Both the position numbers and the translations under genes were made by a program. A stretch of DNA of 11,610 bases, taken from contig JAOTTZ010000022.1 in the NCBI GenBank assembly GCA_029864165.1, positions 1 to 11,610 of the forward strand, written 5' to 3'. Under the pieces are notes generated by a model. That model did not search any database. It saw only the letters and a list, made by a program, of their open reading frames with translations, and was not told where the DNA came from. The stretch is from Burkholderiaceae bacterium (lineage in GTDB: Bacteria; Pseudomonadota; Gammaproteobacteria; Burkholderiales; Burkholderiaceae_C). Positions 1-8,704 of the stretch are shown piece by piece (the first letter of the stretch is position 1; each line of letters begins with the position of its first letter).

Positions 1-731
1 CACGTAGCGATGCCCGCTTGTACGCCAGCGCGGTGGGCTACCGAAACTCTGGCTTGCGCTTCGACCTGCACGAGAAAGACACGGTGGTACCGGTGAGCAC
101 TGCCGTGATCGGTGACTACAACGTTGCTAACCTGCTCGCCACCATCGGCGGTCTTCGCGCGCTCGGCGTTTCGCTGCAAGACGCGGCCACGGTTTGCAGC
201 CAGCTCACGCCAGCCCCAGGGCGCATGCAGCGCGTCAATGCCAATGCCGAGGGACCCGCAGTCATCGTCGATTACGCCCACACGCCCGACGCGCTAGAGA
301 AAACCCTGCTCGCGCTGCGGCCCGTTGCGCGTGCGCGCGGTGGCGCGCTGTGGTGCGTATTCGGCTGCGGAGGCGACCGCGACGCCAGCAAGCGCCCTTC
401 GATGGGTGCCATCGCCGAGCGGCTAGCCGCTCGGGTGGTGGTGACAAGCGATAACCCGCGTCACGAGTCGCCCAGCCGCATCATTTCCCAGATTCAGCTG
501 GGCATCAACAGGTGCGAGCATGTGGACGTGATCGAAGACCGGCTGGAGGCCATCGCCCACGCGCTCAAGTTGGCCGATGCGCGCGACGTCGTGCTCATCG
601 CCGGCAAAGGCCACGAGGACTACCAGGAGATCGAAGAGGTCAAACATCCATTTTCTGACGTGGCCGTAGCGCAGGCGCTGCTGGGCGAGCGCAGCACGCG
701 CTTAGCCCGCTCTGGTGGGGGTACCGCGTGA
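1..731 (+). CDS. murE: MurE, UDP-MurNAc-L-Ala-D-Glu:meso-diaminopimelate ligase (3' part only)
   Basis: This cytoplasmic Mur ligase adds the third stem-peptide residue to UDP-MurNAc-L-Ala-D-Glu using ATP. The gene enters from the left edge. The first whole codon is at base 3 and 242 residues remain, roughly the C-terminal half of a protein usually near 500 residues. The ATP P-loop domain lies outside the window. Visible parts are the end of the central domain (GDYNVANLLA, then PAPGRMQRV) and the C-terminal domain with DYAHTPDALE, FGCGGDRDASKRP, TSDNPRHE near local residues 148-155, and GKGHEDYQ near 201-208. In characterised MurE enzymes the DNPR tetrapeptide marks selection of meso-diaminopimelate over lysine, so I infer a Gram-negative DAP-type wall. 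Its stop codon overlaps the murF start. The frame is intact and the identity is secure. Confidence 0.97.
   Translation, partial: RSDARLYASAVGYRNSGLRFDLHEKDTVVPVSTAVIGDYNVANLLATIGGLRALGVSLQDAATVCSQLTPAPGRMQRVNANAEGPAVIVDYAHTPDALEKTLLALRPVARARGGALWCVFGCGGDRDASKRPSMGAIAERLAARVVVTSDNPRHESPSRIISQIQLGINRCEHVDVIEDRLEAIAHALKLADARDVVLIAGKGHEDYQEIEEVKHPFSDVAVAQALLGERSTRLARSGGGTA
415..434. repeat. Perfect 20-bp palindrome inside murE
   Basis: Two 10-base arms with no spacer, left arm CCGAGCGGCT and right arm AGCCGCTCGG, form an exact palindrome centred on CTAG. It codes for the AERLAAR stretch of MurE. The symmetry is directly visible; no function can be assigned. Confidence 0.85.
714..721 (+). promoter_or_regulatory. 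Ribosome binding site for murF
   Basis: GGTGGGGG lies inside the end of murE. It is 9 nt before the ATG at 731 and 6 nt before the in-frame GTG at 728, so it does not decide between these two adjacent starts. The ATG gives a TGATG junction with the murE stop and the GTG gives a GTGA junction. Confidence 0.5.
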
Positions 732-2140
732 TGACGCTGGTGCAAGCACACGCCTTGCTGCCCGCGTCCCAGCTGGTCGGCGACGCCGACGTGGGCATCG
801 CGCGTGTGCATTCGGATACTCGAAGCCTGCGCAGCGGGGATTTGTTCGTTGCGCTGCGCGGTGAGCGATTCGATGCGCATCATTTCCTGCCGCAGGCGCG
901 CGCTGCGGGTGCGGCAGCGGCGCTGGCCGAAGGCGGACTTGAGCAAGCCGGATTACCGGGCCTCCTGGTCGCCGATACGCGCGCTGCACTGGGCGAATTG
1001 GCCGCCGCCTGGCGCGCCAAGTTTGAACTGCCGGTGATCGCGGTCACGGGCAGCAACGGCAAGACGACGTGCACGCAGATGATCGCAGCCATTCTGCGCG
1101 CGTGGCTCGGCGATGGCGCCTTCGCGACCGAGGGCAACTTCAACAACGATATCGGCGTGCCGCTCACGCTCTTGCGCCTGCGCCAGGATGCCACGACCTG
1201 GCACCGGGCTGGCGTGGTCGAACTCGGTATGAACCACCGCGGCGAGATCGCGCAGCTGGCCGCGATGGTTGCGCCCGCTGTGACGTTGGTCAATAACGCG
1301 CAGCGCGAGCACCAGGAGTTTATGCACAGCGTCGAGGCGGTGGCGCGCGAAAACGGCGCGGCGATCGCCGCGCTGCGTGCTGACGGCGTTGCCGTGTTTC
1401 CCGCCGACGATGCGCACACCGATCTATGGCGTGACCTAGCAGGCCATCGCAAGACACTGACGTTCGCGCTCGACCAGGGTATAGACACGGGTGCGGATAT
1501 CACTGCCCACAGCGAATGGCGGCGAGACCATTGGACCATTGAACTGCGCACGACGGCTGGCCCGTGCGAGTTCTCGTTGCGCGTGGCCGGTCTGCACAAC
1601 GTGAAGAATGCGCTCGCCGCTGCGAGCTGTGCGTTGGCCATCGATTGCCCGCTGGACGCGGTGCGGCGCGGGTTGGAGGCGTTCGCGGCGGTGCAGGGCC
1701 GCTCGCAGGTGCAGCGCATGCGGCGCGCCGGCAAGGAAATCACGCTGGTAGACGACAGTTACAACGCCAATCCCGATTCGGTGCGCGCTGCGATCGATCT
1801 GCTGGCTCAACTCGATGGACCGCGCTGGCTGGTGCTGGGCGACATGGCCGAAGTCGGCAACCAAGGCCCTGCATTTCACAGTGAAATCGGGACTTATGCA
1901 AAGCTGCGTGGCATAGACAAGCTGTGGACCCTGGGCGCTCATTGCTTGCACACGGCACGCGCCTTCGGTAGCGCGCGCCACTTTGACAGCATGGCTGCGC
2001 TGCTAGCGGCGATCCCCGAAGCGCCTGCCGCTACCTCCATAGTCGTCAAGGGTTCTCGCTCCATGCAGATGGAACAGGTTGTGTTGGCGCTGCGGGCGGG
2101 CCAATCCGCCGGTGTTGCCGGGGACTTTCATGCTGCTTAG
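731..2140 (+). CDS. murF: MurF, UDP-MurNAc-tripeptide:D-alanyl-D-alanine ligase
   Basis: MurF adds the D-Ala-D-Ala dipeptide to UDP-MurNAc-tripeptide in the cytoplasm, completing the pentapeptide precursor and consuming the product of Ddl encoded downstream. The protein has 469 residues, close to the family norm of about 450-470. The N-terminal substrate domain shows [16 protein letters not shown] (about 27-42). The ATP-binding central domain carries the P-loop TGSNGKTT (106-113), then [11 protein letters not shown] and [21 protein letters not shown] is a segment I associate with proteobacterial MurF. The C-terminal domain has [14 protein letters not shown] and ends with [13 protein letters not shown]. 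The ATG at 731 overlaps the murE TGA by one base; a GTG one codon upstream (728) is an equally possible start. The 3' end overlaps mraY by 11 nt. Nothing appears broken. Confidence 0.97.
   Translation: MTLVQAHALLPASQLVGDADVGIARVHSDTRSLRSGDLFVALRGERFDAHHFLPQARAAGAAAALAEGGLEQAGLPGLLVADTRAALGELAAAWRAKFELPVIAVTGSNGKTTCTQMIAAILRAWLGDGAFATEGNFNNDIGVPLTLLRLRQDATTWHRAGVVELGMNHRGEIAQLAAMVAPAVTLVNNAQREHQEFMHSVEAVARENGAAIAALRADGVAVFPADDAHTDLWRDLAGHRKTLTFALDQGIDTGADITAHSEWRRDHWTIELRTTAGPCEFSLRVAGLHNVKNALAAASCALAIDCPLDAVRRGLEAFAAVQGRSQVQRMRRAGKEITLVDDSYNANPDSVRAAIDLLAQLDGPRWLVLGDMAEVGNQGPAFHSEIGTYAKLRGIDKLWTLGAHCLHTARAFGSARHFDSMAALLAAIPEAPAATSIVVKGSRSMQMEQVVLALRAGQSAGVAGDFHAA
1356..1373. repeat. Perfect 18-bp palindrome inside murF
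   Basis: Nine-base arms (GCGCGGCGA and TCGCCGCGC) meet without a spacer around GATC. It codes for part of an alanine-rich stretch (GAAIAAL), where GCG/GCC codons favour such symmetry, so it may be incidental. Confidence 0.8.
2120..2124 (+). promoter_or_regulatory. Ribosome binding site for mraY
   Basis: GGGGA lies 5 nt before the ATG at 2130, inside the last codons of murF. It supports starting mraY at MLLSLAQW rather than at an in-frame upstream codon at 2079, which would add 17 residues unlike any MraY N-terminus. Confidence 0.55.
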
Positions 2141-3308
2141 TCTGGCGCAATGGTTGCAGCAGAGTTCTCCTGAGCTCGGTTTTTTGCGGGTGTTCCAGTA
2201 CCTTACCTTCCGTGCGGTCATGGCCGCGATGACCGCACTGCTGATCGGTCTCGCGTTTGGCCCGTGGGTGATCCGGCGCCTGAGCGCACTCAAGATTGGT
2301 CAGCCGATTCGCAGTTACGGTGTCGTCGAGCACATCAGCAAGACCGGCACACCGACGATGGGGGGCGTACTGATCCTGATCGGCGTCGGTGCGTCGACCT
2401 TGTTGTGGTTCGATTGGAGCAACCGCTTTGTCTGGATCGTGATGCTGGTGACCGGCGGGTTCGGTGCCATCGGTTGGGTGGACGACTGGCGCAAGGTCGT
2501 GCGCAAGAACCCCGAAGGCATGCCATCGGGCGAGAAGTACTTTTGGCAATCCGTGATTGGGTTGACTGCCGCGCTGTACCTGGCGTTCAGTGTTTCGGAG
2601 ACCTCGAACCTGCGCGTGCTGGAACTGTTCATCCGTTGGGTGCAAAGTGGCTTTTCCAATGACCTGCCACCCACGGCGGACTTGATCTTGCCCTTCGTCA
2701 AGACGGTGAGTTATCCGCTCGGTGTGTATGGCTTCATCATTCTGACCTACTTGGTGATCGTGGGTGCCAGCAACGCGGTCAACCTGACCGATGGGCTCGA
2801 CGGCTTGGCGATCATGCCGGTGGTGATGGTGGGGTCGGCGCTGGGGGTATTCGCCTACGTCACGGGCAACGCCGTGTACTCGAAGTACCTGCTTTTCCCG
2901 TATATCCCAGGCGCTGGCGAGTTGCTGATCTTCTGCGCCGCGATGGCTGGATCGGGCTTGGCTTTTTTATGGTTCAACGCTTACCCGGCACAGGTGTTCA
3001 TGGGCGACGTGGGTGCTTTGTCTTTGGGCGGCGCGCTCGGAACAATCGCCGTGATCACGCGCCAGGAAATCGTGCTGGCGATCATGGGCGGCATCTTCGT
3101 CGCCGAAGCTTTGTCGGTCATGCTGCAGGTGGTTTGGTTCAAGTACACCAAAAAGCGCTATGGCTCAGGCCGTCGCATGCTGAAGATGGCTCCCCTGCAC
3201 CACCACTTCGAAAAGTCCGGGTGGAAGGAAACGCAAGTCGTCGTGCGTTTTTGGATCATCACCATGCTCTTGTGCCTGGTCGGGTTGTCGAGTTTGAAGC
3301 TGCGGTGA
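2130..3308 (+). CDS. mraY: MraY, phospho-MurNAc-pentapeptide translocase
   Basis: MraY is an integral inner-membrane enzyme that transfers phospho-MurNAc-pentapeptide from UDP to undecaprenyl phosphate, giving lipid I. The predicted protein has 392 residues, slightly longer than the roughly 360 of E. coli. Many hydrophobic segments are visible, consistent with the ten-helix fold. Family motifs appear in order: [13 protein letters not shown] (67-79), [14 protein letters not shown] with the catalytic-region pair D118/D119, [14 protein letters not shown] (214-227), [12 protein letters not shown] (290-301) with D293 in the position of the essential third aspartate, and [12 protein letters not shown] with H357-H359. 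The start at 2130 overlaps the murF end by 11 nt. The stop TGA at 3306-3308 shares one base with the murD ATG. MurG, which uses its product, is three genes downstream. Confidence 0.98.
   Translation: MLLSLAQWLQQSSPELGFLRVFQYLTFRAVMAAMTALLIGLAFGPWVIRRLSALKIGQPIRSYGVVEHISKTGTPTMGGVLILIGVGASTLLWFDWSNRFVWIVMLVTGGFGAIGWVDDWRKVVRKNPEGMPSGEKYFWQSVIGLTAALYLAFSVSETSNLRVLELFIRWVQSGFSNDLPPTADLILPFVKTVSYPLGVYGFIILTYLVIVGASNAVNLTDGLDGLAIMPVVMVGSALGVFAYVTGNAVYSKYLLFPYIPGAGELLIFCAAMAGSGLAFLWFNAYPAQVFMGDVGALSLGGALGTIAVITRQEIVLAIMGGIFVAEALSVMLQVVWFKYTKKRYGSGRRMLKMAPLHHHFEKSGWKETQVVVRFWIITMLLCLVGLSSLKLR
2212..2238. repeat. Perfect inverted repeat, 10-bp arms and 7-nt loop, in mraY
   Basis: GTGCGGTCAT at 2212-2221 is the exact reverse complement of ATGACCGCAC at 2229-2238, with GGCCGCG between. 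The hairpin would form about 80 nt after the mraY start codon, in the codons of the first membrane helix. No T-run follows, so it is not an intrinsic terminator. Confidence 0.85.
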
Positions 3309-4873
3309 TGAACAACCTCAAGGACACCAAGGTGCTCGTGCTCGGTTTAGGCGCTACCGGCTTGAGCATGGCTGTCTGGTGTGCACGCAATGGCGCGCAG
3401 GTTCGTGTGTGGGACTCTCGCGAGGCGCCGCCACAGGCGCGGGATTTGACCGAACTCGTGCCCACGGCCACGCTGGCGCGCGGCGTGCTCGAGCCATCGC
3501 TGCTGGACGGTGTGCAACGTGTTTTGAGGAGCCCCGGCCTCGCCCCCAGCGACGGCCGTATTGCGCCGCTGTTGGTCACGGCCGCCGAACGCGGCGTCCC
3601 GGTTCAGGGCGAACTCGATTTGTTCGTGCAGGCGCTGGCAGACCTCAAGACTCAAGCCGGCTATGCGCCACAGGTGCTGGCCATCACCGGCACCAACGGC
3701 AAGACCACCACGACGTCCATGACCGCGCTGCTGGTCAAGCGCGCTGGCAAGCGCGTGGCCTGTGCTGGCAATATCGGACCGACGATGTTGAGTACGCTGA
3801 TGGCTGCACTCGATCGCTCGCCTGCGAACGAAGCCGCGATGGTCGGAATGGCGTACCTGCCCGAAGTCTGGGTACTCGAACTCTCCAGCTTCCAGTTGCA
3901 CAACGTGCAAGGCTTCGAGCCCAATGCGGGGGTGGTGCTCAACATCACGCAAGACCATCTCGATTGGCACGGCTCGATGCCGGCCTATGTTGCCGACAAA
4001 GCGCGGGTGTTTGGTAGTCAAGGGGTCATGGTCGTCAACCAGGACGACGCACTGGTACGCGAGATGGTGCCTGAGGCTATGCCCGAAAAAAGCGCCGGTA
4101 AGGGCCGTCATGCAACACCGGCGCCACGCGCCGTGATCCGCTTCGGTCGCGACGTTCCGCAACGGCAGGGTGACTTTGGGCTGATCGTTGACAACGGCAT
4201 GACTTGGCTGGTGCGGGCGCACGAAGCCGACCCGACGCACAAGCTACGCCGGGGAGAAGTCCATGAGATCGTCTTGCAGCGACTGATGCCGGCCGATGCT
4301 CTGCAGGTGCGTGGGCGCCATAACGCTGCCAATGCGCTGGCCGCGCTGGCGTTGGCCAGCGCCATAGGCTGTCCGCTCGCGCCTCTGCTGCACGGGCTGC
4401 GCGAGTACCGCGGCGAGCCGCACCGGGTGGCGTTCGTCGCCACCATCCGCGAAGTCGATGCCTACGACGACAGCAAGGGGACCAACGTCGGAGCGACCGT
4501 CGCAGCGCTCGACGGCCTGGGCGCCGACAGGGCGCCTGCCAAGTTGGTGGTGATTCTCGGTGGCGACGGCAAGGGGCAGAACTTCTCGCCTTTGCTGGTC
4601 CCGGTGCAACGCTATGCGCGTGGCGTGGCGTTGATCGGCCGCGACGCGGGCTTGATCGAGCAGGCGCTCGGCGGCAGCGGCGTTGCGATGCAACGTTGCG
4701 AGAGCTTGGAGTCGGCCACCCGCTGGGCGTTCGAGCAGGCACACGCTGGCGATGCGGTAGTGCTCAGCCCCGCATGTGCCAGCCTCGACATGTTTCGCAA
4801 CTTCGGGCATCGCGCCGAGGTGTTCGTGGCTGCGGTGCAGGCGATGGCCCAAGATCTCGGGGTGCTGGTATGA
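3308..4873 (+). CDS. murD: MurD, UDP-MurNAc-L-alanine:D-glutamate ligase
   Basis: MurD adds D-glutamate to UDP-MurNAc-L-Ala in the cytoplasm, the second peptide step. The N-terminal Rossmann-like domain opens with [14 protein letters not shown] (9-22). The ATP domain has [10 protein letters not shown] (127-136), then [10 protein letters not shown] (191-200) and [12 protein letters not shown] (211-222). The C-terminal domain has [12 protein letters not shown] (336-347), [11 protein letters not shown] (387-397), [11 protein letters not shown] and [17 protein letters not shown] (486-502). At 521 residues it is about 80 longer than E. coli MurD (438). The extra length looks spread over several loops (about 103-120, 166-186, 253-276 and 303-320). 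The start at 3308 follows mraY in a TGATG junction without a convincing Shine-Dalgarno, which suggests translational coupling. The open frame continues upstream inside mraY, but that part is out-of-frame mraY sequence. The 3' end overlaps ftsW by 4 nt. Confidence 0.97.
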   Translation: MNNLKDTKVLVLGLGATGLSMAVWCARNGAQVRVWDSREAPPQARDLTELVPTATLARGVLEPSLLDGVQRVLRSPGLAPSDGRIAPLLVTAAERGVPVQGELDLFVQALADLKTQAGYAPQVLAITGTNGKTTTTSMTALLVKRAGKRVACAGNIGPTMLSTLMAALDRSPANEAAMVGMAYLPEVWVLELSSFQLHNVQGFEPNAGVVLNITQDHLDWHGSMPAYVADKARVFGSQGVMVVNQDDALVREMVPEAMPEKSAGKGRHATPAPRAVIRFGRDVPQRQGDFGLIVDNGMTWLVRAHEADPTHKLRRGEVHEIVLQRLMPADALQVRGRHNAANALAALALASAIGCPLAPLLHGLREYRGEPHRVAFVATIREVDAYDDSKGTNVGATVAALDGLGADRAPAKLVVILGGDGKGQNFSPLLVPVQRYARGVALIGRDAGLIEQALGGSGVAMQRCESLESATRWAFEQAHAGDAVVLSPACASLDMFRNFGHRAEVFVAAVQAMAQDLGVLV

Positions 4874-6219
4874 GCTCGCGCGCCTACTTTGGTTTCTACG
4901 CGCTCAAAGCAATGCTGTCCACGCTACGGACCGTTTCGGTCCGCGCGGGCGGCAAAGGCATCCCGGTTCGCGATTGGATGACCACATCCCGCAGTCAACC
5001 CACGCGCCAGCGAGGCTTCGACGAAGCCTTGGTCGTGGCGGTGGTGGCACTGTTGGCGCTCGGCATCGTCATGGTCTATTCGGCTACGGTGGCGCTACCC
5101 GAAAACCCAAAATTTGCGCGTTATGCGTCCACCCACTTCGCCCTGCGTCACGTTCTGTCCGTTGGTATCGCCTTGCTGTGCGTGCTCGTTGTCCTGCAAG
5201 TGCCCATCAGTACATGGGAGAAGTACGCGCCTTGGATTTTTGTCTGTTCGTTACTGTTGTTGGCATTGGTGCTGGTGACGTTTGTGGGCAAGGATGTCAA
5301 TGGCGCACGTCGCTGGATTCCGCTCGGCGTACTGAACTTTCAGCCCTCCGAGCTGGCCAAGCTTGCCATAGCCATGTATGCCGCCGGCTACATGGTGCGC
5401 AAGATGGACGCGCGCGAGGACTTTCTGCAAGCTGTGATTCCGATGGCCATTTCGGTGGCCATTGCGGGTGTGCTCCTGCTGGCCGAACCCGATATGGGCG
5501 CCTTCATGGTGATCGCGGCCATCGCCATGGCTATCTTGTTTCTGGGCGGTGTCAACGGCCGCATGTTCGTTCTCATCTCCGCCGTGCTTGTCGGGGCGTT
5601 TGCGTTGATGATCACCACCAGCGACTGGAGGCGCGAGCGGATCTTTTCGTACCTCAGTCCGTGGGATGAAAGGTACACGCTGGGCAAGGCCTATCAACTT
5701 TCACATTCGCTGATCGCATTCGGCCGTGGCGAGATCCTGGGCCAGGGTTTGGGTTCCAGCGTCGAGAAGCTGCATTACCTACCCGAGGCGCATACCGACT
5801 TTCTGCTGGCCGTGATCGGTGAGGAACTCGGCTTGATCGGTGTGGCGGCGGTGATCTTCGCGTTCTTTTGGATCACGCGGCGCTTGTTCGACATCGGGCG
5901 ACAGGCGATTGCACTGGACCGCGTTTTTGCCGGCTTGCTTGCACAGGGCATCGGTGTCTGGCTGGGTGGCCAGGCCTTTATCAACATGGGCGTAAACCTC
6001 GGTGTGCTGCCGACCAAAGGCCTGACCTTGCCCCTGGTGAGTTATGGCGGCTCGGCGATCGTCACCAACATGGTGGCGTTGGCCATCGTGTTGCGGATAG
6101 ACATGGAGACCCGGCAGCTCATGCGTGGAGAAGCAGGCATGAGCATGCCGGCGCGCTACCGCGCAACCTCTCCCAGCGCTGTGCGCGCGTCCAGCCTTGC
6201 GCAGGAGCCCGCGCGATGA
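4870..6219 (+). CDS. ftsW: FtsW, septal peptidoglycan glycosyltransferase (SEDS family)
   Basis: FtsW is a polytopic inner-membrane protein of the SEDS family. With its class B PBP partner (FtsI) it polymerises lipid II into septal glycan. The predicted protein has 449 residues. After a hydrophilic N-terminal stretch of about 50 residues come about ten hydrophobic segments beginning at [20 protein letters not shown]. Family motifs include [10 protein letters not shown] (144-153), [10 protein letters not shown] (157-166), EPDMG (206-210), and [17 protein letters not shown] (305-321), in which D310 aligns with the proposed catalytic aspartate of E. coli FtsW (D297). [15 protein letters not shown] (387-401) is the SEDS signature. 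The chosen start gives an ATGA overlap with murD, matching its neighbours, with a weak GGGG 7 nt upstream. An internal ATG at 4978 would give 413 residues, close to E. coli, and cannot be excluded. Confidence 0.95.
   Translation: MSSRAYFGFYALKAMLSTLRTVSVRAGGKGIPVRDWMTTSRSQPTRQRGFDEALVVAVVALLALGIVMVYSATVALPENPKFARYASTHFALRHVLSVGIALLCVLVVLQVPISTWEKYAPWIFVCSLLLLALVLVTFVGKDVNGARRWIPLGVLNFQPSELAKLAIAMYAAGYMVRKMDAREDFLQAVIPMAISVAIAGVLLLAEPDMGAFMVIAAIAMAILFLGGVNGRMFVLISAVLVGAFALMITTSDWRRERIFSYLSPWDERYTLGKAYQLSHSLIAFGRGEILGQGLGSSVEKLHYLPEAHTDFLLAVIGEELGLIGVAAVIFAFFWITRRLFDIGRQAIALDRVFAGLLAQGIGVWLGGQAFINMGVNLGVLPTKGLTLPLVSYGGSAIVTNMVALAIVLRIDMETRQLMRGEAGMSMPARYRATSPSAVRASSLAQEPAR
5013..5029. repeat. 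Inverted repeat, 8-bp arms and 1-nt centre, in ftsW
   Basis: AGGCTTCG and CGAAGCCT flank a single A. It lies 33 nt after the possible internal ftsW start at 4978. A smaller perfect hairpin (7-bp arms CGGACCG/CGGTCCG, loop TTT) lies at 4927-4943, upstream of the same ATG. Confidence 0.75.
6203..6207 (+). promoter_or_regulatory. Ribosome binding site for murG
   Basis: AGGAG lies 8 nt before the murG ATG at 6216 and within the last codons of ftsW. It is the closest match to a consensus Shine-Dalgarno among the junctions here and fixes the murG start at [10 protein letters not shown]. Confidence 0.75.
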
Positions 6220-7304
6220 CCCATCTCGTCGTCATGGCTGCAGGTACCGGCGGGCATGTCTTCCCCGGCCTGGCGGTTGCGCGCGAGATTCAACGGCGCG
6301 GCTGGACGGTGTCGTGGCTCGGCACCACACACGGCATGGAGAACAAGCTGGTGCCAAGCAGCGGTATCGCGATGGACCGCATCTCTTTCAGCGGTCTGCG
6401 CGGCAAAGGCTTGTTGCACGCCGCCAGCGGCGGTGCGCGTTTACTTGCGGCGTGCTGGAGTTGCTGGCGCATCTTGCGCCGGCGCTCGGCCGATGCCGTG
6501 CTCAGCATGGGCGGCTACGTGTCGTTTCCGGGCGGGCTGATGGCTGCCGCGTTGGGCAAGCCTTTGTTGTTGTTCAACGGCGATGCCTCGTTGTTGTTGA
6601 GTACCCGGGCACTGTTGCCGATCGCTGACCGTGCCGCGTTCGGTTTTGAGGGCGAAGCGGCGCGGCGTACCAAGAAGGCGGTCGTTACCGGCAATCCGGT
6701 GCGCGCCGAGATCGAGTCGCTGCCCGCGCCGAGCGAACGGTTCAAAGGCCGAAGCGGTCCGCTGCGTTTGTTGGTCGTGGGCGGCAGCCTGGGCGCGCAA
6801 GTCCTCAACGACTGCTTGCCCGAGGCACTGTCGATGTGGTCCGCGGCCGACCGGCCCCATGTCACGCACCAGACGGGTGAGGCCGATGTCGCCCGCGTCA
6901 AGGCGGCCTACGCCAGCACCGGCGTGCAGGCCGATGTGCGCCCCTTCATCGACGACATGGCGCAGTCTCTGGCTGATTGCGACGTTGTCGTTTGCCGCGC
7001 TGGTGCGATGACGGTAAGCGAAGTATGCGCGGCTGGTGTGGCCAGCGTGCTGGTGCCCTTGGTGCTCCGCACCACGGCACACCAACGCGCTAACGCCGCC
7101 GTCATGGCATCGAACGGAGCGGCGTTGCACCTGCCTCAAAGCGAATTGACGCCGCAGCGCCTGGTTGAGATGCTACGCGGGTTGGATCGCTACGCACTGC
7201 TGACGATGGCCGTCAAGGCGCGCGCGCTCGCACGTCCGAAGGCGGCGGCCCGTATTGCCGACGAAATTGAGAAGCTGGTGCCCGAGCAAAGGGTGTTCGC
7301 ATGA
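6216..7304 (+). CDS. murG: MurG, lipid II synthase (UDP-GlcNAc transferase)
   Basis: MurG is a peripheral inner-membrane GT-B glycosyltransferase (family GT28) that adds GlcNAc from UDP-GlcNAc to lipid I, producing lipid II for FtsW. Its 362 residues compare with 355 in E. coli. The N-terminal acceptor domain shows [13 protein letters not shown] (8-20), GLRGKG (60-65) and [11 protein letters not shown] (97-107). The C-terminal donor domain has [10 protein letters not shown] (157-166), [12 protein letters not shown] (187-198), HQTGEADV (218-225), [10 protein letters not shown] (261-270) and TTAHQRANA (286-294). The stretch usually written HEQN reads F120-N121-G122-D123 here, although the flanking sequence aligns well; I recall a similar replacement in Comamonadaceae. 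An ATGA overlap joins it to ftsW upstream and another to murC downstream. No frame damage is visible. Confidence 0.97.
   Translation: MTHLVVMAAGTGGHVFPGLAVAREIQRRGWTVSWLGTTHGMENKLVPSSGIAMDRISFSGLRGKGLLHAASGGARLLAACWSCWRILRRRSADAVLSMGGYVSFPGGLMAAALGKPLLLFNGDASLLLSTRALLPIADRAAFGFEGEAARRTKKAVVTGNPVRAEIESLPAPSERFKGRSGPLRLLVVGGSLGAQVLNDCLPEALSMWSAADRPHVTHQTGEADVARVKAAYASTGVQADVRPFIDDMAQSLADCDVVVCRAGAMTVSEVCAAGVASVLVPLVLRTTAHQRANAAVMASNGAALHLPQSELTPQRLVEMLRGLDRYALLTMAVKARALARPKAAARIADEIEKLVPEQRVFA
7288..7293 (+). promoter_or_regulatory. Ribosome binding site for murC
   Basis: AAAGGG lies 7 nt before the murC ATG at 7301, inside the end of murG. It is a moderate Shine-Dalgarno that supports this start along with the ATGA overlap. 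Confidence 0.5.
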
Positions 7305-8704
7305 AGCACGCCGTCAAGCACATCCACTTTGTCGGTGTGGGCGGCGCTGGCATGAGTGGGATCGCCGAAATCCTGCACAACCTGGGCTACACCGTTTCGG
7401 GATCGGACCGCAGCGACAGCGCCAGCTTGCGCCGTCTTGAAAAGGTGGGCGTCAAGGTGCACGTTGGGCACGATGCTGCGCATGTCGCCGGCGCGCAGGC
7501 GGTGGTCACATCGACGGCGGTAGGTTCCGACAATCCGGAGGTCATCGCCGCCCGTTCCAGGCGCGTGCCCGTGGTTCCGCGCGCCTTGATGCTGGCCGAG
7601 TTGATGCGGCTGAAGAAGGGCATTGCCATTGCCGGCACGCACGGCAAGACAACCACCACCTCGCTGGTGGTCAGTGTGTTGGCTGAGGCTGGGGTGGACC
7701 CCACCTTCGTGATCGGTGGTCGGCTCAACAGCGCTGGTTCGCACTCGCGCCTCGGTGTGGGCGACTACATCGTCGTCGAGGCTGACGAGTCCGACGCGTC
7801 GTTCTTGAACTTGTCGCCGGTGTTGTCGGTTGTGACCAACATCGATGCGGACCACATGGATACTTACGGCCACGACATTTCGAAGTTGCGCGCTGCCTTC
7901 GTCGAGTTCTTGCACCGCATGCCCTTCTACGGCGCCGCCATCATGTGTGGGGACGACGCTGGTGTGCGCGCTATTGTGCCGATGATCTCGCGCCCGGTGG
8001 TTACTTACGGCTTCGGCGCCGATGTGCAAGTGCGGGCTGTCGATGTGCAAGCGCTCCCCGGCGGACAGATGCGCTTTGTTGCACGGCGTCGTAACGGCGG
8101 GCCGATGCCCGATCTCAGCATCACGCTCAACCTGCCTGGTGTCCACAACGTATTGAATGCGCTGGCCGCGATCGCGGTGGCCACAGAGCTCGAACTGCCC
8201 GATGCGCCGATGACGCAGGCGTTGGCCGGATTCACAGGCGTGGACAGGCGATTCCAACGCTTTGGCGACCACCCCGCCACTGGCGGCGGAAAATTCACGT
8301 TGATCGACGACTATGGCCATCACCCCGTGGAGATGGCCGCGGTGATCGCGGCCGCGCGCAAAGCCTTTTCGGGACGGCGCCTGGTGCTTGCCTTCCAACC
8401 GCATCGGTATACCCGTACACGCGACTGCTTCGAAGATTTCGTCAAAGTGTTGAGCACAGCCGACGCAGTGCTCTTGACCGAGGTGTATGCGGCCGGCGAG
8501 GCGCCTATCGTGGCGGCAGATGCACGCGCGCTGACACGCGCGCTGCGGGTGGCGGGCAAGGTCGATCCATTGTTCGTGGACGACGTTTCCGACATGCCTC
8601 AGGCCATCGTTGAGCATGCACAAGGGGGTGATGTGGTGATCGTGATGGGCGCGGGATCCATCGGTAGCGTGGCGCCGCAAGTGGTGGAGAGCGTGCAGGC
8701 ATGA
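7301..8704 (+). CDS. murC: MurC, UDP-MurNAc:L-alanine ligase
   Basis: MurC catalyses the first peptide-adding step, joining L-alanine to UDP-MurNAc with ATP in the cytoplasm. Its 467 residues fit the family (about 460-490). The N-terminal nucleotide-sugar domain begins with [18 protein letters not shown] (8-25). The ATP domain has [12 protein letters not shown] (111-122), [12 protein letters not shown] (158-169) and [12 protein letters not shown] (179-190). The C-terminal domain has [13 protein letters not shown] (278-290), [12 protein letters not shown] (336-347), FQPHRYTRT (365-373) and VMGAGSIG (448-455). It is joined by ATGA overlaps to murG before it and ddl after it. In many gammaproteobacteria murB lies near here, but no murB is present. 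Two short in-frame direct repeats occur (8020-8051 and 8523-8545) and do not disturb recognisable motifs. Confidence 0.98.
   Translation: MKHAVKHIHFVGVGGAGMSGIAEILHNLGYTVSGSDRSDSASLRRLEKVGVKVHVGHDAAHVAGAQAVVTSTAVGSDNPEVIAARSRRVPVVPRALMLAELMRLKKGIAIAGTHGKTTTTSLVVSVLAEAGVDPTFVIGGRLNSAGSHSRLGVGDYIVVEADESDASFLNLSPVLSVVTNIDADHMDTYGHDISKLRAAFVEFLHRMPFYGAAIMCGDDAGVRAIVPMISRPVVTYGFGADVQVRAVDVQALPGGQMRFVARRRNGGPMPDLSITLNLPGVHNVLNALAAIAVATELELPDAPMTQALAGFTGVDRRFQRFGDHPATGGGKFTLIDDYGHHPVEMAAVIAAARKAFSGRRLVLAFQPHRYTRTRDCFEDFVKVLSTADAVLLTEVYAAGEAPIVAADARALTRALRVAGKVDPLFVDDVSDMPQAIVEHAQGGDVVIVMGAGSIGSVAPQVVESVQA
8686..8691 (+). promoter_or_regulatory. Ribosome binding site for ddl
   Basis: GGAGAG lies 9 nt before the ddl ATG at 8701 and inside the last codons of murC. 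With the ATGA overlap it supports the assigned start. Confidence 0.6.

Noticed and set aside
1526..1541. Tandem GACCATTG octamer in murF
   Set aside because: Two 8-bp copies are too short to separate from chance in a window this size.
1873..1887. AT-rich dyad ATTTCAC-A-GTGAAAT in murF as an operator
   Set aside because: The 7-bp arms are within chance expectation, it is mid-gene, and there is no nearby promoter or regulator to connect it with.
2079..2129. Possible earlier mraY start adding 17 residues
   Set aside because: The extension does not resemble an MraY N-terminus, and the ATG at 2130 has its own Shine-Dalgarno.
2180..2185. T6 run in mraY as a terminator
   Set aside because: No GC-rich stem directly precedes it and it lies within membrane-protein coding sequence; the T6 at 2963-2968 was rejected for the same reason.
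2969..3307. Open upstream extension of murD inside mraY
   Set aside because: It encodes out-of-frame mraY sequence; the nucleotide-binding start [15 protein letters not shown] at 3308 matches the family.
4085..4093. Run of six A within GAAAAAAGC in murD as a programmed frameshift site
   Set aside because: The A-AAA-AAG heptamer is out of phase with the reading frame, no stop or alternative product follows sensibly, and the downstream murD frame is intact.
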